A program made the position numbers and the translations under genes. DNA of 64,000 nucleotides, taken from NCBI GenBank assembly GCA_032622095.1, contig CP136062.1, positions 2,172,001 to 2,236,000 on the forward strand. The letters are read 5' to 3'. The notes below the pieces were generated by a model. The model did no database searches and was not told where the DNA came from. It saw nothing but the letters and a program-made list of their open reading frames with translations. Positions 1-14,300 of the stretch are shown here, piece by piece. This stretch comes from Siphonodentalium dalli (lineage: Eukaryota; Mollusca; Scaphopoda; Gadilida; Siphonodentaliidae). Each line of letters begins with the position of its first letter. Position 1 is the stretch's first letter.

Positions 1-3000
1 GTGAAGTATCTATAGGACGTTCTGGGAGTACTCCAGACAGAATTTTGTAAATCGGTTGAAAAATGTAGAAATTGTGGCCCATTAATTCTTATAAAGTTTA
101 CACAAGATACACTATGGATTTAAATTCCTACAACCAATCGTCACTTTTTTGGTGTCATTCGATGGAGAATTTCTAGTACTTCTAAATAATTACCTACTTA
201 CCGTATTATATTGATGGAAGCCAGAGATAATCGAAATGTATACACTGAACAGCATATATATAGGCCTACATAGTAGAATATTGCCACAATATCTTACTAA
301 AACCCTACTATATAATAAAGGGGCATCAATTGCGAACACAATGCCGCAAAAATTAGCTCGATATCTCGAAAATTGGCCGAGATATGGTGACTTTTCTACC
401 CGCGTCACCTAATTCCGAGGTATGGGTGGGGGTCACACCAGAAGGTTCCAACTGAACACAGAAATGTCAAGAAACCGTACTATGGACATAACAATCAATT
501 CCGCGCGATTTCCTAATTATACTTCCATGTTTTACATGGAAGTATATTGTTTTTGTGATTTTTATTTTTCTCTATTATTATTATTCTTTATTCTTCTTAG
601 CAATTTTATAATGAGCATAGCTCAGTCAATACAAGAGTTAGAAAGCTAAAACTTTGTATGTATATATATGTATACAAACTCTAGTGCTTAGGCCTATTGA
701 GAATCATGTCCTCACTTGATTTGCAGAGTTATCTCCCTTTATGTGAACAATTGGTGTTTTCAGAACTCCGAAAATATAAGGAGTACAGCACTGAAATTTG
801 GTCGATATATACATCTTGATATCCACTGAATCATGAGCCCATCACAAACTCTGTCCGTCTTTCCTCTCCAGAGTTATCTCCCATATATATGTCAACCTCG
901 AAATGTTCTGATCGCCTGTTCTCACATAGCAAGAAAGATAGCTGGATTTAGTTTCTATGGTAGTGCTGGCCGTTGTCAATATACTTCACAAAAATAATTT
1001 GGACAGGGTCGGACTTACATTTTTTGGTTAGGGTGGGGGCGAAATTTTCGCAATTTTATTTTTGCGATGATTTCAACCATTTTTACTACCATGTATCTTT
1101 AGGACGTACTAATGATCCTCCTGAAAGAATTTTGTAAATCGGTTGAGAAATGTCCAAGTTACAGACCATCGAATATTATATTCATACATTGGCTGAGGAG
1201 AAAGTGGTTGTGAGCACAACTCCTCCTAAACGACGCAAATGAGCAGGATTTGGTTTATGTGAGCGTGTTACTCATAGAGAGAAGACGAACTGGTGCAATT
1301 TTTACCAAGATCCAAAAATATTTGTCCCTATTAGGGAGGGGGCAAAAATTGTAATTTTTTTGTCGTCTTCGATTCGAACCAAAATTGTTGTGAAGTATCT
1401 ATAGGACGTTCTGGGAGTACTCCAGACAGAATTTTGTAAATCGGTTGAAAAATGTAGAAATTGTGGCCCATTAATTCTTATAAAGTTTACACAAGATACA
1501 CTATGGATTTAAATTCCTACAACCAATCGTCACTTTTTTGGTGTCATTCGATGGAGAATTTCTAGTACTTCTAAATAATTACCTACTTACCGTATTATAT
1601 TGATGGAAGCCAGAGATAATCGAAATGTATACACTGAACAGCATATATATAGGCCTACATAGTAGAATATTGCCACAATATCTTACTAAAACCCTACTAT
1701 ATAATAAAGGGGCATCAATTGCGAACACAATGCCGCAAAAATTAGCTCGATATCTCGAAAATTGGCCGAGATATGGTGACTTTTCTACCCGCGTCACCTA
1801 ATTCCGAGGTATGGGTGGGGGTCACACCAGAAGGTTCCAACTGAACACAGAAATGTCAAGAAACCGTACTATGGACATAACAATCAATTCCGCGCGATTT
1901 CCTAATTATACTTCCATGTTTTACATGGAAGTATATTGTTTTTGTGATTTTTATTTTTCTCTATTATTATTATTCTTTATTCTTCTTAGCAATTTTATAA
2001 TGAGCATAGCTCAGTCAATACAAGAGTTAGAAAGCTAAAACTTTGTATGTATATATATGTATACAAACTCTAGTGCTTAGGCCTATTGAGAATCATGTCC
2101 TCACTTGATTTGCAGAGTTATCTCCCTTTATGTGAACAATTGGTGTTTTCAGAACTCCGAAAATATAAGGAGTACAGCACTGAAATTTGGTCGATACATA
2201 CATCTTGATATCCACTGAATCATGAGCACATCACAAACTCTGTCCGTCTTTCCTCTCCAGAGTTATCTCCCATATATATGTCAACCTCGAAATGTTCTGA
2301 TCGCCTGTTCTCACATAGCAAGAAAGATAGCTGGATTTAGTTTCTATGGTAGTGCTGGCCGTTGTCAATATACTTCACAAAAATAATTTGGACAGGGTCG
2401 GACTTACATTTTTTGGTTAGGGTGGGGGCGAAATTTTCGCAATTTTATTTTTGCGATGATTTCAACCATTTTTACTACCATGTATCTTTAGGACGTACTA
2501 ATGATCCTCCTGAAAGAATTTTGTAAATCGGTTGAGAAATGTCCAAGTTACAGACCATCGAATATTATATTCATACATTGGCTGAGGAGAAAGTGGTTGT
2601 GAGCACAACTCCTCCTAAACGACGCAAATGAGCAGGATTTGGTTTATGTGAGCGTGTTACTCATAGAGAGAAGACGAACTGGTGCAATTTTTACCAAGAT
2701 CCAAAAATATTTGTCCCTATTAGGGAGGGGGCAAAAATTGTAATTTTTTTGTCGTCTTCGATTCGAACCAAAATTGTTGTGAAGTATCTATAGGACGTTC
2801 TGGGAGTACTCCAGACAGAATTTTGTAAATCGGTTGAAAAATGTAGAAATTGTGGCCCATTAATTCTTATAAAGTTTACACAAGATACACTATGGATTTA
2901 AATTCCTACAACCAATCGTCACTTTTTTGGTGTCATTCGATGGAGAATTTCTAGTACTTCTAAATAATTACCTACTTACCGTATTATATTGATGGAAGCC

Positions 3001-6000
3001 AGAGATAATCGAAATGTATACACTGAACAGCATATATATAGGCCTACATAGTAGAATATTGCCACAATATCTTACTAAAACCCTACTATATAATAAAGGG
3101 GCATCAATTGCGAACACAATGCCGCAAAAATTAGCTCGATATCTCGAAAATTGGCCGAGATATGGTGACTTTTCTACCCGCGTCACCTAATTCCGAGGTA
3201 TGGGTGGGGGTCACACCAGAAGGTTCCAACTGAACACAGAAATGTCAAGAAACCGTACTATGGACATAACAATCAATTCCGCGCGATTTCCTAATTATAC
3301 TTCCATGTTTTACATGGAAGTATATTGTTTTTGTGATTTTTATTTTTCTCTATTATTATTATTCTTTATTCTTCTTAGCAATTTTATAATGAGCATAGCT
3401 CAGTCAATACAAGAGTTAGAAAGCTAAAACTTTGTATGTATATATATGTATACAAACTCTAGTGCTTAGGCCTATTGAGAATCATGTCCTCACTTGATTT
3501 GCAGAGTTATCTCCCTTTATGTGAACAATTGGTGTTTTCAGAACTCCGAAAATATAAGGAGTACAGCACTGAAATTTGGTCGATACATACATCTTGATAT
3601 CCACTGAATCATGAGCACATCACAAACTCTGTCCGTCTTTCCTCTCCAGAGTTATCTCCCATATATATGTCAACCTCGAAATGTTCTGATCGCCTGTTCT
3701 CACATAGCAAGAAAGATAGCTGGATTTAGTTTCTATGGTAGTGCTGGCCGTTGTCAATATACTTCACAAAAATAATTTGGACAGGGTCGGACTTACATTT
3801 TTTGGTTAGGGTGGGGGCGAAATTTTCGCAATTTTATTTTTGCGATGATTTCAACCATTTTTACTACCATGTATCTTTAGGACGTACTAATGATCCTCCT
3901 GAAAGAATTTTGTAAATCGGTTGAGAAATGTCCAAGTTACAGACCATCGAATATTATATTCATACATTGGCTGAGGAGAAAGTGGTTGTGAGCACAACTC
4001 CTCCTAAACGACGCAAATGAGCAGGATTTGGTTTATGTGAGCGTGTTACTCATAGAGAGAAGACGAACTGGTGCAATTTTTACCAAGATCCAAAAATATT
4101 TGTCCCTATTAGGGAGGGGGCAAAAATTGTAATTTTTTTGTCGTCTTCGATTCGAACCAAAATTGTTGTGAAGTATCTATAGGACGTTCTGGGAGTACTC
4201 CAGACAGAATTTTGTAAATCGGTTGAAAAATGTAGAAATTGTGGCCCATTAATTCTTATAAAGTTTACACAAGATACACTATGGATTTAAATTCCTACAA
4301 CCAATCGTCACTTTTTTGGTGTCATTCGATGGAGAATTTCTAGTACTTCTAAATAATTACCTACTTACCGTATTATATTGATGGAAGCCAGAGATAATCG
4401 AAATGTATACACTGAACAGCATATATATAGGCCTACATAGTAGAATATTGCCACAATATCTTACTAAAACCCTACTATATAATAAAGGGGCATCAATTGC
4501 GAACACAATGCCGCAAAAATTAGCTCGATATCTCGAAAATTGGCCGAGATATGGTGACTTTTCTACCCGCGTCACCTAATTCCGAGGTATGGGTGGGGGT
4601 CACACCAGAAGGTTCCAACTGAACACAGAAATGTCAAGAAACCGTACTATGGACATAACAATCAATTCCGCGCGATTTCCTAATTATACTTCCATGTTTT
4701 ACATGGAAGTATATTGTTTTTGTGATTTTTATTTTTCTCTATTATTATTATTCTTTATTCTTCTTAGCAATTTTATAATGAGCATAGCTCAGTCAATACA
4801 AGAGTTAGAAAGCTAAAACTTTGTATGTATATATATGTATACAAACTCTAGTGCTTAGGCCTATTGAGAATCATGTCCTCACTTGATTTGCAGAGTTATC
4901 TCCCTTTATGTGAACAATTGGTGTTTTCAGAACTCCGAAAATATAAGGAGTACAGCACTGAAATTTGGTCGATACATACATCTTGATATCCACTGAATCA
5001 TGAGCACATCACAAACTCTGTCCGTCTTTCCTCTCCAGAGTTATCTCCCATATATATGTCAACCTCGAAATGTTCTGATCGCCTGTTCTCACATAGCAAG
5101 AAAGATAGCTGGATTTAGTTTCTATGGTAGTGCTGGCCGTTGTCAATATACTTCACAAAAATAATTTGGACAGGGTCGGACTTACATTTTTTGGTTAGGG
5201 TGGGGGCGAAATTTTCGCAATTTTATTTTTGCGATGATTTCAACCATTTTTACTACCATGTATCTTTAGGACGTACTAATGATCCTCCTGAAAGAATTTT
5301 GTAAATCGGTTGAGAAATGTCCAAGTTACAGACCATCGAATATTATATTCATACATTGGCTGAGGAGAAAGTGGTTGTGAGCACAACTCCTCCTAAACGA
5401 CGCAAATGAGCAGGATTTGGTTTATGTGAGCGTGTTACTCATAGAGAGAAGACGAACTGGTGCAATTTTTACCAAGATCCAAAAATATTTGTCCCTATTA
5501 GGGAGGGGGCAAAAATTGTAATTTTTTTGTCGTCTTCGATTCGAACCAAAATTGTTGTGAAGTATCTATAGGACGTTCTGGGAGTACTCCAGACAGAATT
5601 TTGTAAATCGGTTGAAAAATGTAGAAATTGTGGCCCATTAATTCTTATAAAGTTTACACAAGATACACTATGGATTTAAATTCCTACAACCAATCGTCAC
5701 TTTTTTGGTGTCATTCGATGGAGAATTTCTAGTACTTCTAAATAATTACCTACTTACCGTATTATATTGATGGAAGCCAGAGATAATCGAAATGTATACA
5801 CTGAACAGCATATATATAGGCCTACATAGTAGAATATTGCCACAATATCTTACTAAAACCCTACTATATAATAAAGGGGCATCAATTGCGAACACAATGC
5901 CGCAAAAATTAGCTCGATATCTCGAAAATTGGCCGAGATATGGTGACTTTTCTACCCGCGTCACCTAATTCCGAGGTATGGGTGGGGGTCACACCAGAAG

Positions 6001-6530
6001 GTTCCAACTGAACACAGAAATGTCAAGAAACCGTACTATGGACATAACAATCAATTCCGCGCGATTTCCTAATTATACTTCCATGTTTTACATGGAAGTA
6101 TATTGTTTTTGTGATTTTTATTTTTCTCTATTATTATTATTCTTTATTCTTCTTAGCAATTTTATAATGAGCATAGCTCAGTCAATACAAGAGTTAGAAA
6201 GCTAAAACTTTGTATGTATATATATGTATACAAACTCTAGTGCTTAGGCCTATTGAGAATCATGTCCTCACTTGATTTGCAGAGTTATCTCCCTTTATGT
6301 GAACAATTGGTGTTTTCAGAACTCCGAAAATATAAGGAGTACAGCACTGAAATTTGGTCGATACATACATCTTGATATCCACTGAATCATGAGCACATCA
6401 CAAACTCTGTCCGTCTTTCCTCTCCAGAGTTATCTCCCAATAATATGTCAACCTCGAAATGTTCTGATCGCCTGTTCTCACATAGCAAGAAAGATAGCTG
6501 GATTTAGTTTCTATGGTAGTGCTGGCCGTT
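1..6530 (+). repeat. Tandem array A of 1389-bp monomers
   Basis: Monomers start at 1, 1390, 2779 and 4168, each exactly 1389 bp, and a fifth begins at 5557 and is cut at about 6530. They are almost identical; the visible differences are single bases, for example near 809 and 838 in the first monomer and near 6440 in the last. Each monomer holds a 13-bp-arm palindrome with a 3-nt loop (518-546 in the first) and two AGAGTTATCTCCC motifs. It also holds an internal diverged duplication: the segment containing GAATTTTGTAAATCGGTTGA occurs near 40 and again near 1127. Small ORFs recur in every monomer on both strands but overlap each other and look non-coding. Confidence 0.97.
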
Positions 6531-8355
6531 ATTTTTATTGCGTGCTCCAGCTGGGAAGAGTGATTCGGACCGGAATATACCATTTATCAGTTTTTTGTCC
6601 CAACTGTTACCGATCTACAGCATGGACAAGAAAATGACATATTTTTGGCGCCAATTCCAATGGGCTAATTGATGAGCAAGGTTAATGCAGGAGCGGGTAT
6701 ACTGGTATCTCACAGGTAGGCCCCCGAAGTTTGATAGCTCTACTATAACAGAAACCTGCCCAACAGCGAGCGAGGTTCGGTGGGTTCAGACTTTTTGCAA
6801 ATTCCAACAAAAATCAAAGGGGGGAAATTGTCTAAAAAATGAAACATCGAGCTAAAATTTTTCTGAGTAGTGCATATGATAGATAGTATCCAAGCGCAAC
6901 TTATTGATGTCTGCTTAATTGGCGCTAAGGTCGAAGGTTTACTCGTAGCGAGGCTTTATAATGTAAATAAGTTTTGTTAAGTGCTGTATCACTAACCTAT
7001 TTCTCTCGCCAAATCCGACCGGGTTAATGAAGGAGCGAGCTAATGCAGGAGCAGGTACGTCGATATACTTCTGATAATATCCGAAAGTTTGACCGCTCTA
7101 CTATCAAAGCAACCTGACCAACGGAGAACTCGTGTTCAGGTGGGTTCAAATTGGCAAATTCCAACAAAAACCAAAAGTTGAAAAATACTTCAAAATATCA
7201 AATACGGAGTTACAATTTTGCTGATGAGCGGGTGTGATAGGGGGTATCAACGCCCAACTCTGGTGCAATTTCTTAAGTTTCATAGCAAAGGGTTTACTAG
7301 TGGCGACGCGATATAGCGTAATACGCACTACATGCAGATGAACACAGCCTGCCATAGATATATGGCAAAACTCGAAATTATCCAATATTCCTGTCAAATT
7401 CAAACAGGCTAATGAAGGAGCGAGTGAAATGCGCTAGCAGGTACATCGGTATACAATAGATACATCCTGGAAGTTTGACTGTCGTTGTTTAAAAGCAATC
7501 CGTTTAACAGAGAGCTTGCATCGGTGTGGGTCGAGGCTTTCGGCAAATTCCGTGACATGTACTAACTTTTAAAATAAATGCGCAATGAGTTAATCAGGAT
7601 TAAGTGCCCGATATTACATGCATTCACATGTTAATAGGAAAATACCACCGGATGACTGTATACACTAGGACATTTATTAATATTAATATAATGCAGGGAC
7701 AGGTACGTCGGTGTACTGTCAGATTGCCCGCAAATTTTGACCGCTCTGCTATAAAAGCAACCTGCCCAACGGAGAGCTCGGTTAGGAATGGTTCACACGT
7801 TTTGAAAAATTCCACCAAAACTCCATGGGAGTGGGGGGGGGGGTGGAATCTCGAATCCAGATAATGCAAAATTGACGAGTGGATGTGATGGGTAGTATCT
7901 ATGTGCAACTTTAGTGCGATTTTCTAAGTTTTTGAGCAAACGACTATAGAATGTTGCACGGCCGTAGCATTATATTAATGATATATATCTTAAGACTTTC
8001 ATGGCTTACAGTGGTATGTAGTATTTCGCTTATGTAGTGTGAGAGTGTTTGTTATAAATTAGCCGCCAGGGTTGTGGCGTATTGCATAATATTGGTATCA
8101 TTATAACAATCGTAACAAGAGACTAAGGGCAGTAATCGCCACGACAGTTTTAACAAATAAATCCGCATATATCATTAATAATTACCAACAGGTCGAAATT
8201 CTGAACTTACAATCCATGTCTATGATCTTTTTCTCATTCATTTCTTTTAATTATTTAATATATAATTTCCATATAATATAAAGATTGTGTTCATTAAAAA
8301 TTAAATATTCCATGGAAGTATAAAATTTCTGGCATTTCAGAAATTTAAATCCTAG
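6531..8355 (+). repeat. Tail of Helitron-like copy 1
   Basis: This 1.8-kb segment recurs at 18897-20713 with few differences. It contains four diverged internal sub-repeats anchored on AATGCAGGAGC-like starts at 6684, 7042, 7427 and 7690. Each sub-repeat carries a TTTGACCGCTCTACTAT-like segment and an AACCTGCCCAACGGAGAGCT-like segment. Spacings are uneven (358, 385, 263 bp), so this is an old, decayed tandem. The last 300 bp are AT-rich and lead to the terminal hairpin. No coding region is supported. Confidence 0.9.
8323..8355 (+). other. Helitron-type 3' terminus, copy 1
   Basis: AAATTTCTG (8323-8331) pairs perfectly with CAGAAATTT (8338-8346) across a 6-nt loop. AAATC then CTAG (8352-8355) follow, and the next base is T. 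A stem-loop a few bases upstream of CTRR followed by T is the established Helitron 3' signature. Confidence 0.82.
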
Positions 8356-11300
8356 TTTTTCTCTATTATTATTATTCTTTATTCTTCTTAGCAATTTTAT
8401 AATGAGCATAGCTCAGTCAATACAAGAGTTAGAAAGCTAAAACTTTGTATGTATATATATGTATACAAACTCTAGTGCTTAGGCCTATTGAGAATCATGT
8501 CCTCGCTTGATTTGCAGAGTTATCTCCCTTTATGTGAACAATTGGTGTTTTCAGAACTCCGAAAATATAAGGAGTACAGCACTGAAATTTGGTCGATACA
8601 TACATCTTGATATCCACTGAATCATGAGCACATCAAAAACTCTGTCCGTCTTTCCTCTCCAGAGTTATCTCCCATATATATGTCAACCTCGAAATGTTCT
8701 GATCGCCTGTTCTCACATAGCAAGAAAGATAGCTGGATTTAGTTTCTATGGTAGTGCTGGCCGTTGTCAATATACTTCACAAAAATAATTTGGACAGGGT
8801 CGGACTTACATTTTTTGGTTAGGGTGGGGGCGAAATTTTCGCAATTTTTATTTTTGCGATGATTTCAACCATTTTTACTACCATGTATCTTTAGGACGTA
8901 CTAATGATCCTCCTGAAAGAATTTTGTAAATCGGTTGAGAAATGTCCAAGTTACAGACCATCGAATATTGTATTCATACATTGGCTGAGGAGAAAGTGGT
9001 TGTGAGCACAACTCCTCCTAGACGACGCACATGAGCAGGATTTGGTTTATGTGAGCGTGTTATTCATAGAGAGAAGACGAACTGGTGCAATTTTTACCAA
9101 GATCAAAAAATATTTGTCCCTATTAGGAAGGGGGGCAAAAATTGTCATTTTTTATCGTCTCAGATTCGAACCAAAATTGTTGTGAAGTATCTATAGGACG
9201 TTCTGAGAGTACTCAAGAAAGAATTTTGTAAATCGGTTGAAAAATGTAGAAATGTTGGCCCATTAATTCTTATCAAGTTTACAGAAGATGCACTATGGAT
9301 TTAAATTCCTACAACCAATCGTCACTTTTTTGGTGTCATTCGATGGGGAATTGCTAGTACTTCTAAACGATTACCTATTTGCCGTATTATGTCGATGGAA
9401 GCCAGAGATAATCGAAATGTATATACTGAACAGCATACATATAGGCCTACATAGTAGAATATCGCCACAATATCTTACTAAAACCCTACTATATAATAAA
9501 GGGGCATCAATTGCGAACACAATCACGCAAAAATTAGCTCGATATCCCGAAAATTGGCCGAGATATGGTGACTTTTCTACCCGCGTCACCTAATTCCGAG
9601 GTATGGGTGGGGGTCACACCAGAAGGTTCCAACTGAACACAGAAATGTCAAGAAACCGTACTATGGACATAACAATCAATTCCGCGCGATTCCCTAATTA
9701 TACTTCCATGTTTTACATGGAAGTATATTGTTTTTGTGATTTTTATTTTTCTCTATTATTATTATTCTTTATTCTTCTTAGCAATTTTATAATGAGCATA
9801 GCTCAGTCAATACAAGAGTTAGAAAGCTAAAACTTTGTATGTATATATATGTATACAAACTCTAGTGCTTAGGCCTATTGAGAATCATGTCCTCGCTTGA
9901 TTTGCAGAGTTATCTCCCTTTATGTGAACAATTGGTGTTTTCAGAACTCCGAAAATATAAGGAGTACAGCACTGAAATTTGGTCGATACATACATCTTGA
10001 TATCCACTGAATCATGAGCACATCAAAAACTCTGTCCGTCTTTCCTCTCCAGAGTTATCTCCCATATATATGTCAACCTCGAAATGTTCTGATCGCCTGT
10101 TCTCACATAGCAAGAAAGATAGCTGGATTTAGTTTCTATGGTAGTGCTGGCCGTTGTCAATATACTTCACAAAATAATTTGGACAGGGTCGGACTTACAT
10201 TTTTTGGTTAGGGTGGGGGCGAAATTTTCGCAATTTTATTTTTGCGATGATTTCAACCATTTTTACTACCATGTATCTTTAGGACGTACTAATGATCCTC
10301 CTGAAAGAATTTTGTAAATCGGTTGAGAAATGTCCAAGTTACAGACCATCGAATATTGTATTCATACATTGGCTGAGGAGAAAGTGGTTGTGAGCACAAC
10401 TCCTCCTAGACGACGCACATGAGCAGGATTTGGTTTATGTGAGCGTGTTATTCATAGAGAGAAGACGAACTGGTGCAATTTTTACCAAGATCCAAAAATA
10501 TTTGTCCCTATTAGGAAGGGGGGCAAAAATTGTCATTTTTTATCGTCTCAGATTCGAACCAAAATTGTTGTGAAGTATCTATAGGACGTTCTGAGAGTAC
10601 TCAAGAAAGAATTTTGTAAATCGGTTGAAAAATGTAGAAATGTTGGCCCATTAATTCTTATCAAGTTTACAGAAGATGCACTATGGATTTAAATTCCTAC
10701 AACCAATCGTCACTTTTTTGGTGTCATTCGATGGGGAATTGCTAGTACTTCTAAACGATTACCTATTTGCCGTATTATGTCGATGGAAGCCAGAGATAAT
10801 CGAAATGTATATACTGAACAGCATACATATAGGCCTACATAGTAGAATATCGCCACAATATCTTACTAAAACCCTACTATATAATAAAGGGGCATCAATT
10901 GCGAACACAATCACGCAAAAATTAGCTCGATATCCCGAAAATTGGCCGAGATATGGTGACTTTTCTACCCGCGTCACCTAATTCCGAGGTATGGGTGGGG
11001 GTCACACCAGAAGGTTCCAACTGAACACAGAAATGTCAAGAAACCGTACTATGGACATAACAATCAATTCCGCGCGATTCCCTAATTATACTTCCATGTT
11101 TTACATGGAAGTATATTGTTTTTGTGATTTTTATTTTTCTCTATTATTATTATTCTTTATTCTTCTTAGCAATTTTATAATGAGCATAGCTCAGTCAATA
11201 CAAGAGTTAGAAAGCTAAAACTTTGTATGTATATATATGTATACAAACTCTAGTGCTTAGGCCTATTGAGAATCATGTCCTCGCTTGATTTGCAGAGTTA

Positions 11301-14300
11301 TCTCCCTTTATGTGAACAATTGGTGTTTTCAGAACTCCGAAAATATAAGGAGTACAGCACTGAAATTTGGTCGATACATACATCTTGATATCCACTGAAT
11401 CATGAGCACATCAAAAACTCTGTCCGTCTTTCCTCTCCAGAGTTATCTCCCATATATATGTCAACCTCGAAATGTTCTGATCGCCTGTTCTCACATAGCA
11501 AGAAAGATAGCTGGATTTAGTTTCTATGGTAGTGCTGGCCGTTGTCAATATACTTCACAAAAATAATTTGGACAGGGTCGGACTTACATTTTTTGGTTAG
11601 GGTGGGGGCGAAATTTTCGCAATTTTATTTTTGCGATGATTTCAACCATTTTTACTACCATGTATCTTTAGGACGTACTAATGATCCTCCTGAAAGAATT
11701 TTGTAAATCGGTTGAGAAATGTCCAAGTTACAGACCATCGAATATTGTATTCATACATTGGCTGAGGAGAAAGTGGTTGTGAGCACAACTCCTCCTAGAC
11801 GACGCACATGAGCAGGATTTGGTTTATGTGAGCGTGTTATTCATAGAGAGAAGACGAACTGGTGCAATTTTTACCAAGATCAAAAAATATTTGTCCCTAT
11901 TAGGAAGGGGGGCAAAAATTGTCATTTTTTATCGTCTCAGATTCGAACCAAAATTGTTGTGAAGTATCTATAGGACGTTCTGAGAGTACTCAAGAAAGAA
12001 TTTTGTAAATCGGTTGAAAAATGTAGAAATGTTGGCCCATTAATTCTTATCAAGTTTACAGAAGATGCACTATGGATTTAAATTCCTACAACCAATCGTC
12101 ACTTTTTTGGTGTCATTCGATGGGGAATTGCTAGTACTTCTAAACGATTACCTATTTGCCGTATTATGTCGATGGAAGCCAGAGATAATCGAAATGTATA
12201 TACTGAACAGCATACATATAGGCCTACATAGTAGAATATCGCCACAATATCTTACTAAAACCCTACTATATAATAAAGGGGCATCAATTGCGAACACAAT
12301 CACGCAAAAATTAGCTCGATATCCCGAAAATTGGCCGAGATATGGTGACTTTTCTACCCGCGTCACCTAATTCCGAGGTATGGGTGGGGGTCACACCAGA
12401 AGGTTCCAACTGAACACAGAAATGTCAAGAAACCGTACTATGGACATAACAATCAATTCCGCGCGATTCCCTAATTATACTTCCATGTTTTACATGGAAG
12501 TATATTGTTTTTGTGATTTTTATTTTTCTCTATTATTATTATTCTTTATTCTTCTTAGCAATTTTATAATGAGCATAGCTCAGTCAATACAAGAGTTAGA
12601 AAGCTAAAACTTTGTATGTATATATATGTATACAAACTCTAGTGCTTAGGCCTATTGAGAATCATGTCCTCGCTTGATTTGCAGAGTTATCTCCCTTTAT
12701 GTGAACAATTGGTGTTTTCAGAACTCCGAAAATATAAGGAGTACAGCACTGAAATTTGGTCGATACATACATCTTGATATCCACTGAATCATGAGCACAT
12801 CAAAAACTCTGTCCGTCTTTCCTCTCCAGAGTTATCTCCCATATATATGTCAACCTCGAAATGTTCTGATCGCCTGTTCTCACATAGCAAGAAAGATAGC
12901 TGGATTTAGTTTCTATGGTAGTGCTGGCCGTTGTCAATATACTTCACAAAAATAATTTGGACAGGGTCGGACTTACATTTTTTGGTTAGGGTGGGGGCGA
13001 AATTTTCGCAATTTTATTTTTGCGATGATTTCAACCATTTTTACTACCATGTATCTTTAGGACGTACTAATGATCCTCCTGAAAGAATTTTGTAAATCGG
13101 TTGAGAAATGTCCAAGTTACAGACCATCGAATATTGTATTCATACATTGGCTGAGGAGAAAGTGGTTGTGAGCACAACTCCTCCTAGACGACGCACATGA
13201 GCAGGATTTGGTTTATGTGAGCGTGTTATTCATAGAGAGAAGACGAACTGGTGCAATTTTTACCAAGATCAAAAAATATTTGTCCCTATTAGGAAGGGGG
13301 GCAAAAATTGTCATTTTTTATCGTCTCAGATTCGAACCAAAATTGTTGTGAAGTATCTATAGGACGTTCTGAGAGTACTCAAGAAAGAATTTTGTAAATC
13401 GGTTGAAAAATGTAGAAATGTTGGCCCATTAATTCTTATCAAGTTTACAGAAGATGCACTATGGATTTAAATTCCTACAACCAATCGTCACTTTTTTGGT
13501 GTCATTCGATGGGGAATTGCTAGTACTTCTAAACGATTACCTATTTGCCGTATTATGTCGATGGAAGCCAGAGATAATCGAAATGTATATACTGAACAGC
13601 ATACATATAGGCCTACATAGTAGAATATCGCCACAATATCTTACTAAAACCCTACTATATAATAAAGGGGCATCAATTGCGAACACAATCACGCAAAAAT
13701 TAGCTCGATATCCCGAAAATTGGCCGAGATATGGTGACTTTTCTACCCGCGTCACCTAATTCCGAGGTATGGGTGGGGGTCACACCAGAAGGTTCCAACT
13801 GAACACAGAAATGTCAAGAAACCGTACTATGGACATAACAATCAATTCCGCGCGATTCCCTAATTATACTTCCATGTTTTACATGGAAGTATATTGTTTT
13901 TGTGATTTTTATTTTTCTCTATTATTATTATTCTTTATTCTTCTTAGCAATTTTATAATGAGCATAGCTCAGTCAATACAAGAGTTAGAAAGCTAAAACT
14001 TTGTATGTATATATATGTATACAAACTCTAGTGCTTAGGCCTATTGAGAATCATGTCCTCGCTTGATTTGCAGAGTTATCTCCCTTTATGTGAACAATTG
14101 GTGTTTTCAGAACTCCGAAAATATAAGGAGTACAGCACTGAAATTTGGTCGATACATACATCTTGATATCCACTGAATCATGAGCACATCAAAAACTCTG
14201 TCCGTCTTTCCTCTCCAGAGTTATCTCCCATATATATGTCAACCTCGAAATGTTCTGATCGCCTGTTCTCACATAGCAAGAAAGATAGCTGGATTTAGTT

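Larger units (their letters stand above)
1..8355 (+). mobile_element. Helitron-like element, copy 1 (5' end outside window)
   Basis: This element consists of a tandem array of 1389-bp monomers (1-6530) joined to a 1.8-kb tail (6531-8355). The tail ends in a 9-bp perfect-stem hairpin and CTAG followed by T, the standard 3' terminus of Helitrons. A nearly identical tail ends the same way at 20713, so the terminus is defined by two copies. No Rep/helicase-like ORF is visible, so it would be non-autonomous. The window opens inside the array, so the 5' end cannot be seen. Helitron identity is inferred from the 3' end and the copy structure, not from a transposase. Confidence 0.72.

Noticed and set aside
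1371-1380. tRNA-like B box (GATTCGAACC, complement of GGTTCGAATC) in each monomer
   Set aside because: No A box at a suitable distance and no cloverleaf; probably chance.
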